A DNA stretch of 64,000 nt from Rhynchopus euleeides (Eukaryota > Euglenozoa > Diplonemea > Diplonemida > Diplonemidae), in assembly GCA_963210315.1 (NCBI GenBank), contig OY723280.1:744001-808000 (forward strand), read 5' to 3'. Position numbers and translations under genes: made by a program. Positions 8,124 to 16,163 of the stretch are shown piece by piece. Each line of letters begins with the position of its first letter. Position 1 is the first letter of the stretch. Under the pieces are notes generated by a model. The model was not told the origin of the DNA. It was given only the letters and a program-made list of their open reading frames with translations, and ran no database searches.

Positions 8124-10172
8124 TCACCCCCGAAGCGTAAACCTATTGTTAGCAGCCACAATACAGGTCGGATCCCCGAGGTGACGCACCGCTATCCTCT
8201 CAGGCTGCTGGAAGACATTCCCCTCGAGGGTCAGGGTGGACCCTGCCGTCAGCTTCGACGATATGGCACACCCGGGTGAGACGAGCTCATTCTGCTCGAG
8301 GGAGATCTGCAGGTGGGGCGAGGGGGGGATGGAAACGCACGTGGCTGACTCAGAGGCAGCATCGAGGTGGTTGCGGAGCAGCTTGATGACGCATGTGGGG
8401 TTTGTGAGGGAGGGCGTCTCTGTCACGACCTTGACGCAGCTCTGCTCGCTGGGGCCGAGCTTGGAGTCGAGCATCGTGAAGCTCTCAACTGCAGTGGAGA
8501 TCTGCACATCCGGCGACATCGTCGCGGGGGGCGAATCGGCCTGCATTTGGAAATCCACCCTCTCCACCAACACCACGCTGCCCTTCTTCGCCATGATCCC
8601 ACCACTCACTGCATTGCGGACGCGCACATCGCGGAGCTCGCAGGTGCTGTCGCTCACCTTGCACCCGATGCCATGCCCGCTGATGGTTGAGTGGCTGATC
8701 CGCACACACGCCCCCCCATGCGCATACACCCCGTAGGGCCCGATGGTCTTCCGCCACGACTTGATTGTTGTCTTTGTCACATCCAGCGACCCCCCCTCCT
8801 GCACGATCCCGCCGTTCACCTCACACTTGTGGAGGGAGACCGACCCGCCTTCGACAGCCAGCGCCGTGTCGCATGTGAGGGTGATGTGTGCCAGGGACAC
8901 GCTCACACCGCCCTTCACCTTCAGCATGGGGTATGATGACGCGCACCCCGCGGTGAGCTTCGCCGGGTTTCCCTCCGAGTCGCGCACCCCGTAGATGCTG
9001 CAGCGGGAGGAGAGGGTGAGGGTGGATGGGAGGAAGAGGGTCCCGCTCACAGCGATATGATCCCCTTCGCGGAGCAGCGACATCGCCTTGCACAGCGAGG
9101 TGCACCTCGGCACCGCATCCGTGCGGTAGCGGTACGGCACCCGGGATCTGGCCTGCTGCGAGACACACGTCTGGAGCGACTCGGAATCGCTGTCCGATTC
9201 ATCACTCCGCTGCTCCACCACCACCACGGCAGGGAGCCAGCTCACCACCTCCTCCAACAGGTCGTCATTAAGGCAATGCCTCGGGGCGCTGTGCACAAAG
9301 CTGGGGTCCCGCAACCCGGGGTGCGACGCACGCCACTTCGCGAGGATCCCATCCGTCCTCTGCATGCTGTCCCTCATCCTCAGCGTCGTGAGGTACAGCG
9401 CCTTCACCGCGAAGTGGTACGGATCCGCCACCCCAGAACAACCCCCCTGCGCCCCGCAGCACCCCGCAGGCGCGCCGCCAACCCCTCCACCTCCTCCGCC
9501 ACCCCTCTGCTGCCCATGCGTCTGGATCCCGAACAGACGCTTCCCGGCAGGCGCCACAGATCCACGCCTCTCAGGACGCGCACGCGGGGTCATGGAAGAC
9601 GACGACGAAGAGATAGAGCACATACTCGCCACACTGCACGTCGAGGCAGACCTCCTCGTCGGGCTCCGTGACGGGTTGTGGATGCCTCCAAAGGGTGCGG
9701 CATGCGGAAGCATTGTGGGGGACAGCCCGCGGTTCCCACTGTTTCCCCTCTGCGAAGCCTGGATGGCCTGCGCTGTGAGCGCGGTCAGGGCGGTGTGCCT
9801 CCCCGTCAGGTTGTTCAGCGACAGGTGCCGCGGCCCCAGCATTCCCTGCTGCTGCCCCGACGGCACCCTGTGCCCCCCGCTGAGAGCGCTGCGCGCGCTG
9901 CCGATGGGTGAGCCTGGGGGTAGGTGACGCCTCTGCCGGCGCAGCGCTTCCTCGCTTGCGGCAAGGCGCCCCAGCGGGGAAATCCCACGCGTGTCAGACG
10001 CCGAGGTGGGGTAGGCCGTGGCTGCCGTCGGGATGCCGACAGGCGGCACCGCAGCGGCGATCAGCAGCCCATCCGAAGCACTGCCGGTCGAGAGTAACCT
10101 TCTCCTCTCTAACAGCTTCTCCTTATGCTCTGCGACAATGTCCGTGACACTGCGCCCGATGAAGTCGGTCAT
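8124..10172 (-). CDS. Right-handed parallel beta-helix repeat protein
   Basis: The 682-residue product starts at MTDFIGRSV (ATG 10172). The longer open frame upstream is a Pro-rich continuation with no ATG and reads as pyrimidine-rich leader. The N-terminal half is low-complexity (Ser/Arg/Pro-rich, with poly-Ser and poly-Gly tracts) and probably disordered. From about residue 400 to the end it is a parallel beta-helix of the pectate-lyase/NosD/F-box-11 type. Successive short strands read IAVSGTLFLPSTLTL, VSLAHITLTCDTALAVEGGSVSL, LDVTKTTI, VRISHSTISGHGIGCKVSDS and ELRDVRVRNAVSGGIMAKKGSVVL, each coil about 22-25 residues. No F-box, signal peptide or membrane segment is visible. Such helices bind glycans or act as protein scaffolds; the substrate is unknown. 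A (CT)n tract follows the stop. Confidence 0.8.
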   Translation of the reverse strand: MTDFIGRSVTDIVAEHKEKLLERRRLLSTGSASDGLLIAAAVPPVGIPTAATAYPTSASDTRGISPLGRLAASEEALRRQRRHLPPGSPIGSARSALSGGHRVPSGQQQGMLGPRHLSLNNLTGRHTALTALTAQAIQASQRGNSGNRGLSPTMLPHAAPFGGIHNPSRSPTRRSASTCSVASMCSISSSSSSMTPRARPERRGSVAPAGKRLFGIQTHGQQRGGGGGGGVGGAPAGCCGAQGGCSGVADPYHFAVKALYLTTLRMRDSMQRTDGILAKWRASHPGLRDPSFVHSAPRHCLNDDLLEEVVSWLPAVVVVEQRSDESDSDSESLQTCVSQQARSRVPYRYRTDAVPRCTSLCKAMSLLREGDHIAVSGTLFLPSTLTLSSRCSIYGVRDSEGNPAKLTAGCASSYPMLKVKGGVSVSLAHITLTCDTALAVEGGSVSLHKCEVNGGIVQEGGSLDVTKTTIKSWRKTIGPYGVYAHGGACVRISHSTISGHGIGCKVSDSTCELRDVRVRNAVSGGIMAKKGSVVLVERVDFQMQADSPPATMSPDVQISTAVESFTMLDSKLGPSEQSCVKVVTETPSLTNPTCVIKLLRNHLDAASESATCVSIPPSPHLQISLEQNELVSPGCAISSKLTAGSTLTLEGNVFQQPERIAVRHLGDPTCIVAANNRFTLRG

Positions 10173-10520
10173 GGCGGGGGGGAGCGGGGAGCGGGGGAGT
10201 GGGTGGAGGAGAGGGAGAGAGAGAGGGAGGGAGTTGGCCTGCTCTTCTTCCGTGGTCACCACACCCTGTTCGGCCCCTTGGTGAGGCGGGGGCTGGGGTG
10301 GTGGGGTGTTTCGAGAGGATCTAGGGGGTGCTCGGGAGGGGGTGGGGTGGAGTGGGGAACGGTGTGTGTTGTGTGATATCACGACGGCCTGTTGCAGTCC
10401 GCCGCCTCTGAGAGGGTGGGTGGGTGGGGGGTAGGGGGGTCATAAGCCCGTACAAAACCACATTTTTCAACATACCTGGGACCCCCCGTGTATAAGTCCC
10501 CCCTTAGGGCAGTGGTGGCA

Positions 10521-10608
10521 GCGTACGGCCGTACGGTACGCGTACGCGTATGCCGTACGCACTTTCTGAAAATCGCGCTGCGTACGCGTACGCAGAATTT
10601 GCGTACGG
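10521..10608. repeat. GTACGCGTACGC palindromes
   Basis: Overlapping self-complementary units (GTACGGCCGTAC, GTACGCGTACGCG) occur on both sides of a short spacer (CACTTTCTGAAAATCGCGCT). This forms a potential hairpin or cruciform and may be the core of a small inverted-repeat element. Confidence 0.6.
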
Positions 10609-10766
10609 CTGGTATTCCAGGTCTCTCAGCACACAGTAGGCCACCCAGCGGGTGGCTGGGCATGTTCATCGAAGCGCACCTCATCATGCCCTAAGCGAAG
10701 GACCATCCCCGCCTGGAGTGCAACAGCACCAACCGGTGTGGGGCCTCCGAAGACTTTCAGGATGTT

Positions 10767-10825
10767 CTGGGTTATGGCCTCCGGCGGCTGGGGGGCTCCG
10801 CCCCCCAGACCCCCTGTAGGCTGTT
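10767..10825 (+). repeat. GC-hairpin minisatellite copy 4
   Basis: A shorter solitary copy of the CTCCGGCGGCTGGGG hairpin repeat without the usual downstream tail. Confidence 0.7.
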
Positions 10826-11028
10826 TGATCCAGCAGGACGACGAAAGGCAGCAACATCTGGTGCCTCTCGCATTGGGGGAAAACCTTCTGTGGCCGTGCA
10901 TTCGAACCTGTTTGCATCATACCACGGGAAGTCGGGGCGGGGTTGGGCTGCACTTTTTTGCGATTTTTGGGTCAGACTCCAAGTTTGACACAAGGGAAAA
11001 TAGGCAAAAAATTTCACCTATTTTTGGT

Positions 11029-11113
11029 CACCTAAGGGGGGGCTTCGCTCCGGGTCACTGACCCAAGCTGACCCAGATTGACCCGGAGCGAAGCCCCCCA
11101 TTTTCCTAAGGTG
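11029..11113. mobile_element. 85-bp hairpin element
   Basis: The ends CACCTAAGGGGGGGCTTCG and its near-perfect inverse CGAAGCCCCCC...CCTAAGGTG enclose a short GACCC-repeat loop. The arms extend through CTCCGGGTCA. Size and structure fit a miniature inverted-repeat element, but no target duplication was clear. Confidence 0.5.
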
Positions 11114-11308
11114 AAAAACCCCAGGGTGACCCAAATTGCAGCTCCAGAGCAGCAGATGCTCTCGGAAGCGATGAGCGGGTCAGCCGGGCAGACTACCACA
11201 GTCTGTACCGGAAGTACGAAGCGTTGCGGGCCCGCCACCACCGCCTCCAGGAGAGGACCCGAGGGTTGAGAGGAGGGTCGTACAACGCCAGGGGAGGGTA
11301 TTCCTCAG

Positions 11309-11377
11309 CCCTGGTTGAGGCCTGTAACACCCGGCCTTCCTGCCACTTGTGGCAATGTAGAGTGGAGGTGGTTATGT
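11309..11377 (+). repeat. Dispersed repeat, copy B
   Basis: Second copy of the 70-base repeat seen at 2818-2886. Confidence 0.6.
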
Positions 11378-11806
11378 GCTGACTGGGCGTGGCAAGGCAC
11401 GGAGCCAGTCCCGCCCACAGTGTCCCGCCAGACCCACTATGGGAGGTGCATCTTGGGCGCACGGTGGACCCCCGCTCCCCTGATAAACGGCAGTCTGACC
11501 CCGCCGAGGGGGCCAGATAGCCACTATACCGAACCCCCAAAGGTGCAGTCTCCATCACTCGGGGTTGAGGTAGGCGCATGCAGGTGACCGCGCGGAAGAG
11601 GCACTTGAACGGGGCCTTGGGGGCTAGACTGCGTCAACGGACACGCCGTTGGGAGGGGAGGTAGTAGTAGAGGGCGGGGCCGGGTCAGCGGCGCCCAGGT
11701 CAGCGTCAGCGATGAGGATCACGTAATCGCCCCTTGGCCTCTGCGCAGGTAGTACCGGAGGAGAACCGGTGTGCGCCTCAAAGGCGGTGCGCTTCAGCGA
11801 CCGACG

Positions 11807-12988
11807 TTATTGAGCCGCAGCAAGAACAATCTCACGATCGCCCTTCAGGCTGTCGTGTGCGTGCTGGTCTGAGCGCCCATCTTGTTGAACTGCAGCAAGA
11901 ACAATCTCACGATCACCCTTCAGGATGTCGTGTGCAAACTTGAGTGAGCACCCACGTCGTTGCACTGCAGCAAGAACGATCTCACGATCACCCTTCAGGC
12001 TGTCGTCTGCAAACTGGAGTGAGGACCCATTTTCTTGAACTGCTGCAAGAACGATCTCGTGGTCTCCCTTCAGGCTGTAGTGTGCGTACTCGAGTGAGTC
12101 CCCATATTGTTGAACTGCAGCAAGAACAATCTCACGATCACCCTTCAGGCTGTCGTGTGCGTACTGGAGTAAGGAGCCATTTTGTTGAACTGCAGCAATA
12201 ACGATCTCACGATCACCCTTCAGGCTGTCGTCTGCGTACTGGACTGAGTACGCATGTTGTTGAACTGCGGCAAGAACGATCTCACGATCACCCTTCAGGC
12301 TGTCGTGTGCGTACTGGAGTAAGGAGCCATTTTGTTGAACTGCAGCAATAACGATCTCACGATCACCCTTCAGGCTGTCGTCTGCGTACTGGACTGAGTA
12401 CGCATGTTGTTGAACTGCGGCAAGAACGATCTCACGATCACCCTTCAGGCTGTCGTCTGCGTACTGGAGTGAGCACCCACGTTGTTGAACTGCAGCAAGC
12501 ACGATCTCACTATCTCCTTTCAGGCTGTCGTGTGCGCCCTCCAGATTATAGCCATGCACTTGAACTGCAGCAAGAACAAGTTCACGATCTCCCTTCACGG
12601 TAGTGTGTGCATCTTTCAACCAGGGTTGCGGTTGCCCCCAGATGTCCCTGAGTCCGTCAGTTGCTTGAAGGATCTCATCACGTGTCGTCACCCACAGCGG
12701 GACCTCCCACAGCCTTCTCTCCCCCCTGCGGGCCGCATCGAGGTGACGGTCAGGACAGAGGGTGACGTGAACCACACACCCGGCTTCGACACCTGCATGG
12801 CTGCACAGAGGCTCGTCGTCACACACCGCTTTGCCCCCCACCGACAGATGCACGTCCTCTTCCTCCACACCATCAGGGTAGCGGAACGCCTCGCCTGCTT
12901 CGAGCTTCAGCCTGTCGGGCTTCTCGTCCATCCCGATGTCGACAGCGTGCGTCACGCCTGTCACCGCATCCGTCAGGACCACCTCCAT
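11807..12988 (-). CDS. Ubiquitin-like plus DUF4116-repeat protein A
   Basis: The 393-residue product starts at ATG 12988, the start conserved in the two sister genes, 8 bases after the acceptor-like GCTAACTTTCCACAG. Residues 1-78 look like a ubiquitin-type beta-grasp: two opening strands around a TG turn (TDAVTGVTHAVDI), a helix, then VHLSVGGKAVCDDEPLCSH and a closing strand VVHVTL. These parallel the LIFAGKQLEDGRTLSDY and LHLVL portions of ubiquitin. A spacer of about 50 residues leads into 11 repeats of 25 residues with consensus LKGDREIVLAAVQQxGxSLxYADDS, the DUF4116 pattern. The pair of units HAYSVQYADD / NGSLLQYAHD occurs twice in a row, a recent 150-bp duplication. The function of DUF4116 is not established; the repeats probably form a helical solenoid for binding. 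Confidence 0.8.
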   Translation of the reverse strand: MEVVLTDAVTGVTHAVDIGMDEKPDRLKLEAGEAFRYPDGVEEEDVHLSVGGKAVCDDEPLCSHAGVEAGCVVHVTLCPDRHLDAARRGERRLWEVPLWVTTRDEILQATDGLRDIWGQPQPWLKDAHTTVKGDRELVLAAVQVHGYNLEGAHDSLKGDSEIVLAAVQQRGCSLQYADDSLKGDREIVLAAVQQHAYSVQYADDSLKGDREIVIAAVQQNGSLLQYAHDSLKGDREIVLAAVQQHAYSVQYADDSLKGDREIVIAAVQQNGSLLQYAHDSLKGDREIVLAAVQQYGDSLEYAHYSLKGDHEIVLAAVQENGSSLQFADDSLKGDREIVLAAVQRRGCSLKFAHDILKGDREIVLAAVQQDGRSDQHAHDSLKGDREIVLAAAQ

Positions 12989-12996
12989 GACCACGC

Positions 12997-13011
12997 CTGT
13001 GGAAAGTTAGC
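12997..13011 (-). promoter_or_regulatory. Splice acceptor-like site before DUF4116 gene A
   Basis: Read on the minus strand, the sequence is GCTAACTTTCCACAG, a branch-like CTAAC plus a short pyrimidine tract and CAG, 8 bases before the ATG. It is identical at the same place in genes B (36159-36173) and C (41189-41203). It is consistent with spliced-leader addition or with the end of a 5' intron. Confidence 0.55.
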
Positions 13012-13160
13012 AGCGCCCTGCAGGGTGGTGTGGCTCTGTGTGTGTTGCAATCAATCAGGAGGCTTGCGCCCGCTCAGCGTGGTGCATGGTCATAATGACG
13101 ATTCTCATCAGGTGCAAGTGTGTGTTTCGGGTCCACAGACAGTGCCACATGACTGGTGTG
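13012..13160 (-). repeat. Conserved 5' flank shared by DUF4116 genes
   Basis: About 130 bases upstream of gene A are almost identical to the flanks of genes B (36174-36310) and C (41204-41350). Homology stops near GGGTCCACAGACAGTGCCAC. A duplicated promoter or leader region is likely. 13160-13580 beyond it holds nothing recognisable. Confidence 0.7.
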
Positions 13161-13584
13161 AAGTGAAGTAATGTGGAGGTGGCATCACAATGAAAGCAGA
13201 CCACACTGCAACAAGTCGGAGCGGAAGCATAAAGGTGTGGTGGAGGGTGGAGGGTGGGACGTCGCTTCTTCGGAACTTGGTGTGGACCAGAGGCGCGGTG
13301 CAGTGCTAGAGACACGCTACCGATTGGGTACAACTGACAGAGATAGAAGGAAGTGCCACAACAGGCTCATGTCGGTGGGAAGGGGGGAAGGGAGGGTGTG
13401 GTTAGTAAAGCAGACAACAGCAACGCACGCTGTTGTGGTTGTGTGTTGTTGAGGAGGAAGGGAAGATGGAAGAAGTGATTCACAGGGTTGCGTCACGTCG
13501 GTGGTTCGTTGTGTCGTTGCGTCTCAGCAGAAGAGCAAGAAGGCACGCGGCCAGGTCACGCTGCCACCTGTCGCCGTTCCCGTC

Positions 13585-14169
13585 TTACAGCAGCTCCTCC
13601 AGCACGCGCGCCACATCCCCGTTGTGCTTCCACACGAGTGCACGCAGCGCGTCCGTCCTCTCAAAACCCATCATCTGCAGTGCGCCCACGGAATCCGAGT
13701 TCGACTCTGACTCCGTCACCGCCTCCAACTGCAACTCCGGCTGCGGGTCAGCACACACGACAGGCACTGCAGGCACAGCCTCGGGGACGACCTGCTGCGG
13801 GTCTGGGTCGGCCACCACACCCACCACCAGGTGCTCCGCCTCGTCCTCGCGCACAACGTCTGCCGCCATCACAGCCTCGTCAGCCTCCTGCACGTCCACC
13901 TCCACGTCCGTCTGGAACACACGGCGTGCACAGTGCGGCCCGTGTTGCCCACCCTTCTTCGCGCACCACCTGCAGCAGTGTGTCGTGTGCACGCCTGTCA
14001 CCTGGAAGCCGCACCCTGCGCAGCACACCTGTGCCGCTCACTCCGCCTGCCCGACAGCGGGCACCTCCTCCCCCTCCTCTGCTGCTGCGCCTCTGCGGCA
14101 CCTGTGTGCGCGGCTGCATCTCCACGTCACTGGAGGGCACGGGCACCTGCACCTGCACCTGGTGCACAT
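13585..14169 (-). CDS. Cys/His zinc-finger and UBA-domain protein
   Basis: The C-terminal exon (14028 to TAA at 13585) encodes a Cys/His cluster, CAGCGFQVTGVHTTHCCRWC followed by GQHGPHC, then an acidic linker, and ends with a UBA domain (VGALQMMGFERTDALRALV, then NGDVARVLEELL). UBA domains bind ubiquitin, so a role in ubiquitin-linked traffic or degradation is likely. There is no ATG in this frame ahead of the finger, and an in-frame TGA lies at 14038-14040, just before a CAG. Two models use one donor (exon end 14065). In the first, ATG 14169, exon 14169-14065 and a 36-base GT-AG intron (14029-14064) keep phase and give 183 residues with an extra Cys-rich head. In the second, ATG 14119 and a 49-base intron (14016-14064) remove the first Cys pair. 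The first is preferred because it keeps all finger cysteines. Confidence 0.6.
14029..14064 (-). other. Candidate 36-base intron
   Basis: Read on the minus strand it begins GTGCCC and ends GCACAG, contains the only in-frame stop (TGA), and is phase 0 on both sides. It lacks a long pyrimidine tract, so the call rests on frame restoration and terminal GT-AG alone. Confidence 0.4.
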
Positions 14170-16110
14170 CCTGCGCCTGCGGCAGTCCTGGAGAAGCCAC
14201 GTTGAATGTCACCGGGAGAAGGCGGGCATGCTGGGATTGCCACTTTGCAACCGCGCGGAGTCCAAAAGAACAGGAGTTTGACAAATCCGAGGAGGGGTCC
14301 CCACGAGGTGGGTGGGTGGGTGGGGTGGGGGTGGATGTGCTGGCTGACTCTCGGCCTCCAGCACGCTGCTGCCGTGCTGCCCCCCCCCCCCAGAACCACC
14401 CGCATCCCATTTGTGTGCGGCACAGCAGGCGCCAGGAACCCGAACTCTCTCTGAGTGCAAGGCTGTCCCCTCCCCTCCCCACTGCCTTCCCTACAGCGAA
14501 GGCCGAACGACCCCCTCTGGCAGGCAGGACATCCCACTCACCCAGCTCCCCCCCACATCCCGCCCCCCACAGCCACCCGTGACCCTGACCTTGCCAACGG
14601 GTAAGCCAAACGAGGCGATTGGTGGGATGATCATCACCCACGCTCGGCGCGTGGGTGTTGGTATCGACGCTCGCGCGTGTCTTCTTCGTCTGAGTGAGAC
14701 GGTGGTGAACAGGTGCCGCAGCGAGGTAGAAAATGTTGTCAGGATCAAGGCGAAGGGTGTGGCGTGTGTGTGGGTGGGGAGAGTGGTGTTTTGTGGGCGA
14801 GGGCAAAAAAGAAGAGACAAAAAAAAGAGGAAAACGGTGACTATCTGTCGGAGTTAGAAACTGGTATGCAACAACGGAGGACAGGGAGGTGGTGGCAAGA
14901 AGACGCACAGGACGGAGGTGTGCGTGTTGCGTGGGTCGAATGAAGGAAGAGGGAAAAACGTGCCGTATCAGGAGAGAGGATGCGAGGTCTTGCCACCTCT
15001 ACAGACAACACCCTCTCGGGCCGGGCGTCTCCCCCGTCTCCTCCACACACCCCCTTCTCATTCTTCTCATTATTTTCGATTAGACGTGGCCCATGTTTCT
15101 GAGTTTAGCAGGACAGAACAGAAGGCTCCAACAAGGCATTTGGACCCGCGCACACACAGGGGTTAGTTTTGGGATCGCCGCAGTGGTTAGTTTCCCTGCA
15201 GCAATGTCGAACGCCCAGCATGCGACCCACTTCCACCCTGCCTCTCAGACTTCAGCCTCTACGGGATATATCCACAGACACAGCGACGAGAATATTATTG
15301 AGCTGTGCAGATCACACCGAGCGCATGCTGTTGGTGCAACCTCCACTGCCACAATGAAACACACATCTACACCATGTGCACGCACTGTAACCCCCTTTGC
15401 CCTGCTCAGGCCCCTCCCACGCTTGCGGCCCGCGGCGGAGTGGCTTCGTTGCCAGCCAGAGTGTACACTAATAATGACACATAGGACTGCAGGACAGTGA
15501 AGAATCCTGTTTCTGTATGCGAGAGGGCAGTGTTTTGTGGCCTGCCCTGTGATAAGGGCAGGTGTTTCCTTGTGGTTTCTTTTGCGTTCGTTTCTATTAC
15601 CCACACGCGAATCCTTTGTTCTGCAGAAAGTGCAGAGTCACACGGAGCACACACTGCTCTTGACGTGACCTCTGACACACACACACACGCGAATCTTTTT
15701 ATATTAGTGAGACACACCGATCACCTGCTCTTGATGTGATCTCCACACACACAACACCCTATCCTCTATCGCCACCACCCAAGCTCTTCACAGTGCACAA
15801 GCAAGCTTGTTGGGCGGAACACCGGAATGGCAAATAACCGCAGCAACCATGGGGTGGGGCGGAGGGCCCAAGAGGTCCAATATTCAGACAGGTGGCAGGT
15901 AGTCCAAACAGGCAGGCACGTTAATATTAGTTTGGTTTAGCAAGCAGGCGCGGGCGCGCAAGGTAGGCTCCGAAGAGGGCAGATAGGCCTCCCTAACACA
16001 ACACATACAGGCACACGCGAACATATTTTTTTGGAAGAGGTGAGGAACGCGCCGAGCGTGTGGCTCTTGATGCGCTCTCTTTCGTCTCTACTGCACACCG
16101 CGTAACAACA
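14170..16110. other. Gene-free stretch before the retrotransposon
   Basis: No convincing gene on either strand. The right part may belong to the 5' untranslated region of the retrotransposon, whose exact start cannot be fixed from one copy. Long frames near 14200-14900 are GC-rich shadows without motifs. Confidence 0.4.
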
Positions 16111-16163
16111 CCCCCCCCCCCCCCACACACACACACAGGAGGAGAGAGGGATACACGGGCAGA

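Larger units (their letters stand above)
10180..11800. other. Intergenic repeats, no gene
   Basis: The stretch contains the pyrimidine-rich leader of the beta-helix gene (to about 10260), a palindrome cluster, one GC-hairpin copy, a short hairpin element and a dispersed-repeat copy, all listed separately. A protein-like fragment reading YRKYEALRARHHRLQERTRG (plus strand, about 11205-11264) precedes the dispersed repeat and may be the remains of a mobile-element gene. Confidence 0.4.

Noticed and set aside
10380..10700. Short frames around the GTACGC palindromes as genes
   Set aside because: They are driven by the palindromic composition, with no start context or motif.
13880..14908. 342-codon minus-strand frame upstream of the UBA gene
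   Set aside because: It is in a different frame from the finger/UBA exon and reads as low-complexity GC-rich sequence. Only its right part might contribute to an alternative first exon, as noted under that gene.
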